From CAZABP01 sp964483245 (GTDB lineage: Bacteria; Planctomycetota; UBA1135; UBA2386), in the NCBI GenBank assembly GCA_964483245.1, contig CAZABP010000085.1, forward strand, positions 1-14,760: 14,760 bases of DNA. The letters run 5' to 3'. Numbering within the stretch: position 1 is the stretch's first letter; every line of letters begins with the position of its first letter. The notes below the pieces were generated by a model. That model had not been told where the DNA came from, made no database searches, and saw only the letters and a program-made list of their open reading frames with translations. Shown piece by piece: positions 7,826 to 14,340 of the stretch. A program made the translations under genes and the position numbers.

Positions 7826-8884
7826 ATGAGCCGCATGGCCGCGCCGCCCAAGCGGAGCCCCATCGGGGCCGACCGCGCGCAGAAGCTGCTGGCCGCGCTG
7901 CAGGGGCGGCGGCGCCTGCTGGTGTTGACGCACGCGAATCCGGATCCGGATTCCCTCGCCAGCGCGTGCGGGCTGCGGCTGCTGGCGCGGGAGCGGATCG
8001 GCCTGGCGAGCGAGTTCGGCCTCTGCGGCCGGATCATGCGCGCCGAGAACAAGGAGATGGTGCGCGCGCTCGGCATCGAGATGACGCCGATCGAAGACCT
8101 CGACCTGACGACGTTCGACTGCATCGCGCTGGTCGACACGCAGCCGGGGTTCGGGCACACGCCGCTGCCCGAGGGACGCGCGATCGACATCGTGATCGAT
8201 CACCACGTGCCGCCGGTCGAGTGGAATCAGGCGCCGGTGCCCGCGTTCCAGGACGTGCGCACCGAGATCGGCGCCACGAGCACGATGGTCACGTGCTATC
8301 TGATGGATCTCGGCGTGCAGCCGACGGTCGAAGTCGCGACCGCGCTGATGTACGGGATCAAGACCGACACCGCGGACCTCGCGCGCAACGCGAGCCCGGA
8401 CGACGTCGCGGCCTACAACTTCCTGTCGACGCGGATCGACCGCGCGCGGCTCGCCGCGATCACCAGTCCACCGCTGTCGCTCGAGTACTACCGCGCGCTG
8501 CGCGCCGCGCTGAACAACATCCGGATCTTCGGCGACGTCGTGCTCTGCTCGCTCGGTCGCCTCGGCAGCCCGGAGATGGTGGCAGAAGTCGCCGATCTGT
8601 TGCTGCGCATGGAGTCGAAGAAGTTCGTCTACTGCGGCGGACTGGTCGGGCAGTCGTTCCACGTGTCCGTGCGCTGTGAGCCGGGCGAGAGGGACGCGTG
8701 GTTCCTGATCCGGGACGCGCTGCGTGGCGAGGGGTCGTACGGCGGGCACGGCACCGTTGCCGGAGGGTTCATCACGGTCCCCGACGACGAGCCGCGCACG
8801 CTGCGCCGGCTCGAGCGTCGGCTCGAGAAGAACATCCTGCGCGCGCACGGTCTCGAGGGTGTGACCGTCTCCGGGCTTGGCTGA
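7826..8884 (+). CDS. DHH/DHHA1 family phosphoesterase
   Basis: The 352-residue product carries all DHH-superfamily motifs: THANPDPDS (35-43), the LVDTQPG aspartate (Asp104), the name-giving IDHH (124-127) and GIKTDTAD with Asp181. These bind two Mn2+ ions. The C-terminal substrate domain has YGGHGTVAGG (305-314), the DHHA1 glycine-histidine signature. Layout and length fit NrnA-type enzymes, which degrade short oligoribonucleotides and may dephosphorylate pAp. A polyphosphatase-like activity is less likely but possible in this superfamily. The start ATG at 7826 follows a strong GGAGGA at 7814-7819 with 6 bases of spacing. The 3' end overlaps the thiD-like start by 8 bases, suggesting one transcript. 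Confidence 0.92.
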   Translation: MSRMAAPPKRSPIGADRAQKLLAALQGRRRLLVLTHANPDPDSLASACGLRLLARERIGLASEFGLCGRIMRAENKEMVRALGIEMTPIEDLDLTTFDCIALVDTQPGFGHTPLPEGRAIDIVIDHHVPPVEWNQAPVPAFQDVRTEIGATSTMVTCYLMDLGVQPTVEVATALMYGIKTDTADLARNASPDDVAAYNFLSTRIDRARLAAITSPPLSLEYYRALRAALNNIRIFGDVVLCSLGRLGSPEMVAEVADLLLRMESKKFVYCGGLVGQSFHVSVRCEPGERDAWFLIRDALRGEGSYGGHGTVAGGFITVPDDEPRTLRRLERRLEKNILRAHGLEGVTVSGLG

Positions 8885-9680
8885 CCGGCGGCCACGCGTC
8901 GTCTCGATCGGCGGGCTCGATCCGACCGGAGGTGCTGGCATCACGGCCGATGCACGCGTCGCGGAACTGCACGAGGTCGAGCTCGCGACCGTCATGGCCA
9001 CGTGGACCGTCCAGGATCGCCGCGGTCTGCACGAGGTCACGCCGGTTCCGTTGGATGCGCTGCGCCGGTCGCTCGCGGCGGTTGCCGCCGATGCGCCGAT
9101 CGACGCCGTCAAGACCGGGTTGCTGGCGGATGCGGATGCCTGCCGCGCCGTCGCAGACTGGCTGAGCGCCGTCGGTTCGCCGGTGTTGGTCGTCGACCCG
9201 GTCCTCGGAGCAACCGCCGGTGGGTGGGCAGCCACCGAAGCCGACGTGCGCGCGATCCTGGATGCACTGGTAGCGCGCGCCGCCGTCGTGACGCCGAACC
9301 GGCCGGAGCTGCAGCGGTTGGCGGGCGGGGATCCGCAGCGACTGCTCGCGGCTGGAGCCGGTGCCGTGCTGCTGAAGGACGGGCATGGACGCGGCGACGA
9401 GGTCGTCGACGAGCTGTGGAGCTGTGCCGGGATCCACGAGATCCGGCATCGACGGCATGTGCGCGGGCCGATCCATGGCACCGGGTGTGCGCTGGCCTCG
9501 GCGTTGGCCGCGCGGCTCGCGCGGGGCGAGGATCTGGCTGCCGCGTCCGCTGCCGCAGTGCAGTGGCTCGGGCGCTGCATCGAGGCGACGGCGGCCGCGC
9601 CGGGCGGGCTGCCGGTGCCGCTGCGCCTCGTCCGGCCGGACGCGGAGTCGCTGGTCAGCCCGCCTGGATCGACGCGATGA
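8877..9680 (+). CDS. thiD: ThiD-like hydroxymethylpyrimidine (phosphate) kinase
   Basis: The 267-residue product belongs to the ribokinase fold, ThiD branch, which phosphorylates hydroxymethylpyrimidine and its monophosphate for thiamine synthesis. Motifs are GGLDPTGGAGI (12-22), VVDPVLGATAG (105-115), the TPNRPEL loop (139-145) and the anion hole HGTGCALASA (200-209) with Cys204. The only plausible start is the TTG at 8877, which lies inside the DHH gene; the first strand begins seven codons later, so no usable later start exists. No other thiamine genes and no recognisable TPP riboswitch are nearby, so pyridoxal or another related kinase activity remains possible. The last 26 bases overlap the convergent acyl-CoA synthetase gene. 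Confidence 0.88.
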   Translation: MADRRPRVVSIGGLDPTGGAGITADARVAELHEVELATVMATWTVQDRRGLHEVTPVPLDALRRSLAAVAADAPIDAVKTGLLADADACRAVADWLSAVGSPVLVVDPVLGATAGGWAATEADVRAILDALVARAAVVTPNRPELQRLAGGDPQRLLAAGAGAVLLKDGHGRGDEVVDELWSCAGIHEIRHRRHVRGPIHGTGCALASALAARLARGEDLAAASAAAVQWLGRCIEATAAAPGGLPVPLRLVRPDAESLVSPPGSTR

Positions 9681-11445
9681 CCGGCGCGAGCTGCTCGTGC
9701 ACGACGCGGCGCTTCACCTTGAGCGTCTGCGTCAGGTAGCCGTTCTCGACCGTCAGCGGTTCGGCGAGCAGTTGGAAGCCGGTGATCGTCTGGCACGGGC
9801 GGAAGCCCTCGCACGGGGCGACCAGGCGTGCGATCTCGTCGCGATACAGCGCGCGCGCTGCGGGGCTGCGGATCAGGCCGCCTTCCTCCTGCCAGTTTGC
9901 GCGCGGGATCCGGCGCTCGAGGGCTTCGAAGTTCGGGACCACCAGTGCGCCGAGCGTCTTGCAGTCCTGGCCGACGACGACTGCCTGTTGGATCAGCGGG
10001 GAGGTCTTCAGCGTCTCCTCCAGCGGCTCCGGTTCCACGTTCTCGCCGCTCGCGAGCACGATCGTGTCCTTCGCGCGGCCGGTGATCTTGATGTGCCCGC
10101 CCGGCTCGAGCGCGCCGAGGTCGCCGCTGTTGAACCATCCGGCGGCGTCGAGCACGCGCGTCGTCGCCTCCTCGTTGCGGAAGTAGCCGGGCATCACTTG
10201 CGGGCCGCGGATCCAGATCACGCCGGTCTGGCCCGATGGCAGCGGGCGGCCCTCCGGGCAGCGCACCTGGATCTCCGTGCCCGGGATCGGCAGCCCGATC
10301 GTGCCGACGCGGTTGTCCTGCGGCAGACGCACGGCGGCGACCGGGCTCGTCTCGGTGAGTCCGTAGCCGTTCAGCAACGGGATCCCGATCCCGATCAGCA
10401 GCTCGTCGACGTGGGCTGGCAGCGAGCCGCCGCCGGAGACCGCGAGCCGAAGACGGCCGCCGGTCGCGCCGCGCAGCTTCGGCAGGATCGTCTTGTCGAG
10501 GACCCAGTGCATCGCGCGGCCGACCAGCGTGCAGCGCCGGCCGCCGACGCGCCGGCACATGTCGAGCGTCGTGCGCAGCAGGCGGCGCTGGAAACCGCTG
10601 AGCTGATCGACGCGGTCCACGATCGCGTCGTGCAGCATCTCCCAGATCCGGGGGACTGCAGCGAACGCCGTCGGGCGGACTGCTTGCAGGTCCTCCTTGA
10701 TGCGGCGCCGGTCCGTGTAGACCAGCTGCGCGCCGGTCGCGAAGGCGATGTATTCGAGGATCCGCTCGTACATGTGCCAGGCCGGGAGCACCGACAGGAA
10801 CACGTCGTCGCGCTGGATGCGCAGCACCTCGTTGGTCGCCGTGATGTTGCTGAGCAGATTGCGCTGCGTCAGCATGACGCCCTTGGGCTCTCCGGTCGTG
10901 CCGGACGTGTAGACGATCGTCAGCAGGTCGTCCGGCGTGACCGCCGCCCGCTGTGCGAGCAGGCCGAGGTTCTTCGCGCCGGTCGCTTCCAGGTCCGGCA
11001 GCGTGCGGACGCCTTCGAGCTTCGTCGTGTCGCGCAACGTGCAGAGCTGCAGGTCCGGCGCCAGGCGGTCGCGCGCGTCGAGCAGCGTCTGGGCGGAGGC
11101 GTCGTTGTCGACGAACGCGAACCGCGCACCCGAGTGCGCCACGATCGACACCAGCTCCTCGTGCTTCGTGTCCGCGCCGCGGGGGACGTCCACGATCCCG
11201 ACCGACGTGCAGGCGAGGTCCGCCGCGAGCCACTCACTGCGGTTGTCCGCGATCAGCGCCGCCCGGTCGCCGCGCGCGAGCCCGCTCGCCAGGAGTCCCG
11301 CGGCGATGCGGTCCATGCGTTCCGCCAGCTCGCGGAACGTGACCGGCGTCTTGTCGGTCGGGCTGCGCCGGTGGAGGAAGACGCGATCCCCCTCGTTCCG
11401 GACGCTCGCCGCGATCAGTTCAGGAAACGTGGCCGCCTGGGTCAT
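9655..11445 (-). CDS. Long-chain fatty-acid--CoA ligase (AMP-forming)
   Basis: The 596-residue product is an ANL-superfamily adenylating enzyme of the FadD15 or long-chain acyl-CoA synthetase group, which activates fatty acids to acyl-CoA through acyl-AMP. Core motifs are all intact: the P-loop YTSGTTGEPKGV (179-190), NGYGLTETSP (359-368), GWFNSGDLG (436-444), the hinge ITGRAKD (454-460) and the C-terminal catalytic lysine in LTQTLKVKR (probably Lys576). The length is normal for the group. The ATG at 11445 sits at the natural N-terminus, although no convincing Shine-Dalgarno precedes it. It is transcribed away from the tRNA gene and ends inside the convergent thiD-like gene. Chain-length preference is not readable. 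Confidence 0.95.
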   Translation of the reverse strand: MTQAATFPELIAASVRNEGDRVFLHRRSPTDKTPVTFRELAERMDRIAAGLLASGLARGDRAALIADNRSEWLAADLACTSVGIVDVPRGADTKHEELVSIVAHSGARFAFVDNDASAQTLLDARDRLAPDLQLCTLRDTTKLEGVRTLPDLEATGAKNLGLLAQRAAVTPDDLLTIVYTSGTTGEPKGVMLTQRNLLSNITATNEVLRIQRDDVFLSVLPAWHMYERILEYIAFATGAQLVYTDRRRIKEDLQAVRPTAFAAVPRIWEMLHDAIVDRVDQLSGFQRRLLRTTLDMCRRVGGRRCTLVGRAMHWVLDKTILPKLRGATGGRLRLAVSGGGSLPAHVDELLIGIGIPLLNGYGLTETSPVAAVRLPQDNRVGTIGLPIPGTEIQVRCPEGRPLPSGQTGVIWIRGPQVMPGYFRNEEATTRVLDAAGWFNSGDLGALEPGGHIKITGRAKDTIVLASGENVEPEPLEETLKTSPLIQQAVVVGQDCKTLGALVVPNFEALERRIPRANWQEEGGLIRSPAARALYRDEIARLVAPCEGFRPCQTITGFQLLAEPLTVENGYLTQTLKVKRRVVHEQLAPVIASIQAG

Positions 11446-11466
11446 CCGCGTCGTCTGGATGGCGGC

Positions 11467-11494
11467 TTGACTTGTACGGGGGCCTGCCTACAAA
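11467..11494 (+). promoter_or_regulatory. Probable promoter of the tRNA-Gly gene
   Basis: A TTGACT box at 11467-11472 and TACAAA at 11489-11494 are separated by 16 bases. They match the sigma-70 consensus at five and four of six positions. Initiation would fall near 11500, leaving a leader of about a dozen bases before the tRNA at 11512. The site lies in the 66 bp gap between the divergent acyl-CoA synthetase gene and the tRNA. This is pattern matching only. Confidence 0.55.
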
Positions 11495-11511
11495 GCCATC
11501 CCCCCAAACTG

Positions 11512-11586
11512 GCGGGCGTAGCTCAGTGGTAGAGCATCACGTTGCCAACGTGAGGGTCGAGAGTTCAAGTCTCTTCGCCCGCTCCA
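11512..11586 (+). tRNA. tRNA-Gly (anticodon GCC), CCA encoded
   Basis: A complete cloverleaf can be drawn. The 7-bp acceptor pairs GCGGGCG (11512-11518) with CGCCCGC (11576-11582). The D stem is GCTC/GAGC (11521-11524 with 11532-11535). The anticodon stem is TCACG/CGTGA (11537-11541 with 11549-11553), with loop TTGCCAA and anticodon GCC at 11544-11546. The T stem is GAGAG/CTCTT with one G-T pair and loop TTCAAGT. The discriminator is T at 11583, followed by a genomic CCA at 11584-11586. The anticodon reads GGC and GGT glycine codons. An integrase lies 115 bp downstream in the same direction, so the 3' half is the probable integration target and was restored intact after insertion. Confidence 0.98.
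11560..11586 (+). other. Putative attL (tRNA 3' end)
   Basis: Tyrosine-recombinase elements commonly insert in the T-arm to 3' end of tRNA genes, and an integrase begins 115 bp downstream here. The core would be some part of these bases. The boundaries are inferred, because the second copy (attR) needed to define the core is not in the window. Confidence 0.45.
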
Positions 11587-11608
11587 GTGTTCAAACGTAG
11601 GCCGACTG

Positions 11609-11652
11609 CGAAGTTGCGTGCTGCAACTTCGGCAACCCGAGCGGTCGCTCGG
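11609..11652 (+). terminator. Two adjacent hairpins after the tRNA gene
   Basis: The first is a perfect 9-bp stem, CGAAGTTGC (11609-11617) with GCAACTTCG (11623-11631), around a 5-base loop. The second is a 6-bp stem, CCGAGC (11637-11642) with GCTCGG (11647-11652), around GGTC. No T-run follows, so classic intrinsic termination is uncertain. They could end the tRNA transcript, protect RNA, or be recombinase accessory sites between the tRNA and the integrase gene. Confidence 0.45.
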
Positions 11653-11667
11653 CGCGGCGTTCCGAGC

Positions 11668-11689
11668 TGTGCACCCATCTGTGCACCCA
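11668..11689 (+). repeat. Paired TGTGCACCCA repeat before the integrase
   Basis: TGTGCACCCA occurs at 11668-11677 and again at 11680-11689, a 12-base period, each copy containing the palindrome GTGCAC. The second copy touches the integrase Shine-Dalgarno (AAGGAG, 11689-11694), so a bound protein could repress translation or transcription of the integrase, or act in excision. The role is inferred. Confidence 0.6.
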
Positions 11690-11701
11690 AGGAGTCGCCG
11701 A

Positions 11702-12961
11702 ATGGCCACGAAGTCGAAGTCCACGCGGGTCCCGAAGCCGGTCCGCAACCCGTCGCTCTGCACGGACAAGCGCGGGTACTGCTACGCCAAGTTCAACCGC
11801 AGGCAGGTGCGGTTCGGTCGTGCTGATGATCCGGAGTCGCAACGTCGGTTCGACAAGTTCCTCGCGGACTGGCTGAAGAACGACAGACGACTGGCGGAGC
11901 CTGCGCCAGAACCGGCGCCGGAGCCGGCACCCGAGCCGCCGCCCGCGCCGAAGCCGACGGTCCGCGAACTCGCGGAACGATTCCAAGACCACTGCGGCGT
12001 CTACTACAAGCGCGCCGACGGAACGGTCACGAAGGAGGTCGTCGCGGTCGAACTCGCGCTGCGCCCGCTGCTACTGCGGTTCGGTGAGCTGCCGGCTGAA
12101 GAGTTCAAGTCCAACGACCTGCATGCGTACCGCATGACGCTGATCGAGCGCGGGATCACGCGCAGGATCGTCTCGCAGATGACGTCGCGCATCCGGCGCG
12201 CATTCCGGTGGGCTGCGACGGAAGCCTCGCCGCCGATCGTCTCGGTTGCCGTGGCCGCATCTCTGCGGGAGATGAGTCCCCTGGTACGGCATCGGTGCGG
12301 CGCGCGCGAGGGAGACGGCGTACCGCCCGCGCCCGAAGAGGACATCGCGAAGGTGCTGCCGTTCCTGCCTCCACCGTTGCGCGCGGCCGTGCAACTCCAG
12401 CTCTTGACCGGCATGCGCTCATGCGAGGTCCTGATGCTGCGGCTGTCGGAGATCGACCGATCGGGGCCGGTCTGGCTGTTCCGTCCAGTCGAGCACAAGA
12501 ATGCGTGGCGAGGGCAGACGCGTGAGGTTGCGCTGGGACCACGCGCGCAGCAGATCCTCATGCCGTTCGTTCGGCCCGGGCCGAAGGAGCGATACCTGCT
12601 GTCGCCGCGCGAAGCCGAGCATGCGCGATGGGCGGAGCAGCGCCGCGACCGGAAGACTCCGCTGTGGGCCTCGCACCTGCGTCGCCAGGACGCGTTGCGG
12701 CATGGTGGTCGGCGGCGCGTGTTGCGCGAGCGGTACTCGACGAGGACATACGCGCAAGCGGTCGCGCGTGCGTGCAAGCGTGCCGGCGTGCCGGTGTGGA
12801 CACCGGGGCAGTTGCGGCACAACGCGGCGGTGCAGTTCCGCAAGCAGTTCGGCGTGGAGTGCGTCGCGGCGCTGCTGGGACACGCCGATCCGCGCGCAAC
12901 CGCGATCTACGCGAGCTTCGACCGCGACAAGGCGGCCGAGATCATGGGCAAGATCGGGTAA
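11702..12961 (+). CDS. Tyrosine recombinase/integrase of an integrative element
   Basis: The 419-residue product is a site-specific recombinase that breaks and rejoins DNA through a phosphotyrosine bond. An N-terminal arm-type region (1-63) is followed by a Pro hinge with EPAP repeats (66-85), a helical core-binding domain (about 87-190) and the catalytic domain (about 210-419). Visible catalytic residues are Arg239 in LLTGMRSCE, a candidate Lys266, Arg372 in GQLRHN, His394 in LLGHAD and the nucleophile Tyr403 in AIYAS. The His of the usual HxxR box is Gly369. A long Arg-rich insert (about 300-345) separates the strands from the second Arg; I recall this architecture from planctomycete integrases. 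The ATG at 11702 has AAGGAG at 11689-11694 with 7 bases of spacing; an upstream in-frame start at 11618 lies in the hairpin region. The neighbouring tRNA-Gly is the likely target. Confidence 0.93.
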   Translation: MATKSKSTRVPKPVRNPSLCTDKRGYCYAKFNRRQVRFGRADDPESQRRFDKFLADWLKNDRRLAEPAPEPAPEPAPEPPPAPKPTVRELAERFQDHCGVYYKRADGTVTKEVVAVELALRPLLLRFGELPAEEFKSNDLHAYRMTLIERGITRRIVSQMTSRIRRAFRWAATEASPPIVSVAVAASLREMSPLVRHRCGAREGDGVPPAPEEDIAKVLPFLPPPLRAAVQLQLLTGMRSCEVLMLRLSEIDRSGPVWLFRPVEHKNAWRGQTREVALGPRAQQILMPFVRPGPKERYLLSPREAEHARWAEQRRDRKTPLWASHLRRQDALRHGGRRRVLRERYSTRTYAQAVARACKRAGVPVWTPGQLRHNAAVQFRKQFGVECVAALLGHADPRATAIYASFDRDKAAEIMGKIG

Positions 12962-12969
12962 CGTCGAAC

Positions 12970-13031
12970 CGCCGCCGGGCACCTCGGGGTCGCTCCCCGA
13001 GCGCGCGATCCGCTCCCGCAGCCCGGCGGCG
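12970..13031 (+). repeat. Nested inverted repeats after the integrase
   Basis: An outer perfect 11-bp inverted repeat pairs CGCCGCCGGGC (12970-12980) with GCCCGGCGGCG (13021-13031). Inside it, CTCGGGG (12983-12989) pairs with CCCCGAG (12995-13001) around a 5-base loop. The element fills most of the gap between the integrase stop and the next gene. No T-run follows. It may be a transcription terminator, a regulatory RNA fold or a DNA site. Confidence 0.6.
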
Positions 13032-13059
13032 CCTTCCACGGAGCGGCAGGAGCAGCCAC

Positions 13060-13890
13060 GTGAATGAGGATTGTGCATCGCAGGCGTCGTCGCGTAACGA
13101 GCCCGCGGCGAGCAAGGACCGGGGTAGAAGTCGGCTCGAAACGGAGTTCCATGGCGATCCCGTCCGTGCGATTGGTGCGGCAGCACTTCTTGGGATTGGC
13201 GTTATTCGCGCCGCTGCGACCGCGACGGATGTAGAACTCCCGCGACGCTATGTCGACTGGCTCAACGAGTACCACGACATCCTCGAACGATTGCTGCCGT
13301 ACGAGCACGAAACCGAAATGCAGCGCCGGCTTGGGCGAAGCACGGTGCGCATCGGCGATAGGAGCTACGCAACCGCGATTGACGCGGCGTACTCGCTGCT
13401 CGGTGGCATCCATCACGTGGCGCGGAACAGCACGGACGCGGCCCGAGTCATCGTGTCGGCGGCCAAGGCGATCGCCGAGAGTGTGGATCTGGACGAGCTC
13501 GAAGCCCTACTCATTGCCGAGGACCGCCTCCTTGAGGTTGAAGCGGACGGCGCAACCGTGCCAGAATCGCTGCTTGCCGACGATGGCTTGGTCGACCGCG
13601 CGAGGTCCTACGTGCGCGATCTGCTGTACGAACGCGATGGGACCTTCAAGCCTCCGGTGAAGTTGCTGGTCGATGTCCTACGCGATCTCGAAACGGAACA
13701 TGGCCCGAAGTACTTCACGTTGCAGGAGTGCGCCGATTGCGCGAAGAGTTCGGGCAGGGTGAGTGGAGACGGCGATCCAATCGATCGGTTCAGGAAGGTC
13801 GCCAAACCGATGCGCATCTGGGGCATCACTGAGCTCGGGCCTGGCGGAAGCGGGATGAGGCTGAAACGGGCGTCGGGCACCCTGCACTGA
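13060..13890 (+). CDS. Unrecognised 276-residue island protein
   Basis: I do not recognise this protein. It starts at GTG 13060, supported by AGGAG at 13048-13052 with 7 bases of spacing; the open frame extends upstream into the integrase gene but there reads as a shadow. Residues 1-30 are polar and probably disordered. Residues 33-56 form a small Ala/Ile-rich stretch (AAALLGIGVI) too weak to call a membrane segment. Residues 60-190 look mostly helical with mixed charge. The last part (195-276) has PPVKLLVDVLRDL, FTLQECADCAKS and MRIWGITELG, which could be a winged-helix-like end domain (a guess). No catalytic motif is evident. Base composition is less GC-rich than the backbone (counted 38/60 at 13501-13560 and 35/60 at 13681-13740, against 42/60 at 8161-8220), consistent with acquired DNA. 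Confidence 0.75.
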   Translation: MNEDCASQASSRNEPAASKDRGRSRLETEFHGDPVRAIGAAALLGIGVIRAAATATDVELPRRYVDWLNEYHDILERLLPYEHETEMQRRLGRSTVRIGDRSYATAIDAAYSLLGGIHHVARNSTDAARVIVSAAKAIAESVDLDELEALLIAEDRLLEVEADGATVPESLLADDGLVDRARSYVRDLLYERDGTFKPPVKLLVDVLRDLETEHGPKYFTLQECADCAKSSGRVSGDGDPIDRFRKVAKPMRIWGITELGPGGSGMRLKRASGTLH

Positions 13891-13901
13891 GCGTTGGCCG
13901 C

Positions 13902-13925
13902 ACGGTGCGCACCACGGTGCGCACC
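13902..13925 (+). repeat. Tandem ACGGTGCGCACC repeat with palindromic core
   Basis: Two exact head-to-tail 12-mers lie at 13902-13913 and 13914-13925. Each contains the 10-base palindrome GGTGCGCACC. They sit 12 bases after the stop of the unrecognised gene and before the DUF1580-like gene, where an operator would be expected. The 12-base period and GTGC-GCAC logic resemble the pair before the integrase. Confidence 0.65.
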
Positions 13926-13940
13926 GACAAATGCGGGACA

Positions 13941-13963
13941 GGCGGGCACAAACCGCGCCCGCC
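13941..13963 (+). repeat. Hairpin touching the DUF1580-like start codon
   Basis: GGCGGGC (13941-13947) and GCCCGCC (13957-13963) form a perfect 7-bp stem with a 9-base loop, ending directly before the ATG at 13964. It could occlude initiation there, or simply lie in coding sequence if the ATG at 13931 is used. Confidence 0.4.
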
Positions 13964-14290
13964 ATGTCCAGGAACGCCTCTCCCAAGTCACGCTCCGACG
14001 CGAAGCCGAGCCTCGCCGATCTGCTGAGTCCAGCCGACGCGACCGCGCTGTTACCCACGCACCGAGGTCGGAAGCTCTCCGAGAAGACCGTCAGACGCTG
14101 GATGACGCGCGGAAGCGGCGGCGTCGTGCTCCGTCACTTGCGCGGCCCGCGTGGAATGATGACGACGCACGACTGGCTGTTGGAGTTCTTCGAAGCTGTC
14201 GATGCAGCGCGACGCGAATCCGAAGAAACACCGCCGCCGCGAACGCGCCCTGGCCGCCGCCTGCTGCGTGACGCGTTCGCCACGAAGTGA
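13964..14290 (+). CDS. DUF1580-like small protein, putative helix-turn-helix
   Basis: The 108-residue product has a core (about 17-82) reading LLSPADATALLP, then KLSEKTVRRWMTRGSGGV, then TTHDWLLEFFEA. That order (helix with LLP, a TxxRW helix, RGxxGV, then TTxxWLxxF) matches my memory of DUF1580, a small planctomycete family often found beside integrases and resembling excisionase or MerR-type DNA-binding folds. A role as excision factor or repressor is inferred, not shown. The N-terminus is polar and the C-terminus is Arg/Pro-rich. The start is uncertain: ATG 13964 and ATG 13931 (11 residues longer) both lack a Shine-Dalgarno. It follows the unrecognised gene by 73 bases that hold a tandem palindromic repeat and a hairpin. 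Confidence 0.7.
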   Translation: MSRNASPKSRSDAKPSLADLLSPADATALLPTHRGRKLSEKTVRRWMTRGSGGVVLRHLRGPRGMMTTHDWLLEFFEAVDAARRESEETPPPRTRPGRRLLRDAFATK

Positions 14291-14300
14291 CTCGAAACGA

Positions 14301-14330
14301 AACGAGCCGGCGTTGGCGCGCCGGCTCGTT
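14301..14330 (+). repeat. Perfect 12-bp hairpin beside a Shine-Dalgarno
   Basis: AACGAGCCGGCG (14301-14312) and CGCCGGCTCGTT (14319-14330) pair perfectly around TTGGCG. The stem ends immediately before GGAG (14331-14334), the ribosome-binding site of the next gene. No T-run follows, so intrinsic termination is doubtful. It may stabilise RNA or control access to the downstream gene. Confidence 0.7.
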
Positions 14331-14340
14331 GGAGAAGCAG

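Noticed and set aside
7730..11233. Very long minus-strand open frame of about 1167 codons
   Set aside because: It lies opposite the DHH and thiD genes and in another frame of the acyl-CoA synthetase. Its translation is Arg/Pro/Ala-rich without motifs, typical of stop-poor shadow frames in high-GC DNA.
9385..11532. Plus-strand open frame of 715 codons opposite the acyl-CoA synthetase
   Set aside because: Low-complexity translation with no domain, while the opposite strand encodes a fully motif-complete enzyme.
12100..12111. AGAGTTCAAGTC shared between the integrase gene and the tRNA T-arm (11560-11571)
   Set aside because: A 12-base match, but it lies inside the integrase reading frame (EEFKS) and stops at the T loop, so it cannot be attR. 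Probably coincidence.
12004..12843. Minus-strand open frame opposite the integrase
   Set aside because: Ser/Arg-rich shadow translation; the integrase frame carries all catalytic motifs.
13894..14271. Alternative open frame of 125 codons overlapping the DUF1580-like gene
   Set aside because: Its translation is Arg/Ala-rich without pattern, while the overlapping frame has a coherent helix-turn-helix-like sequence.
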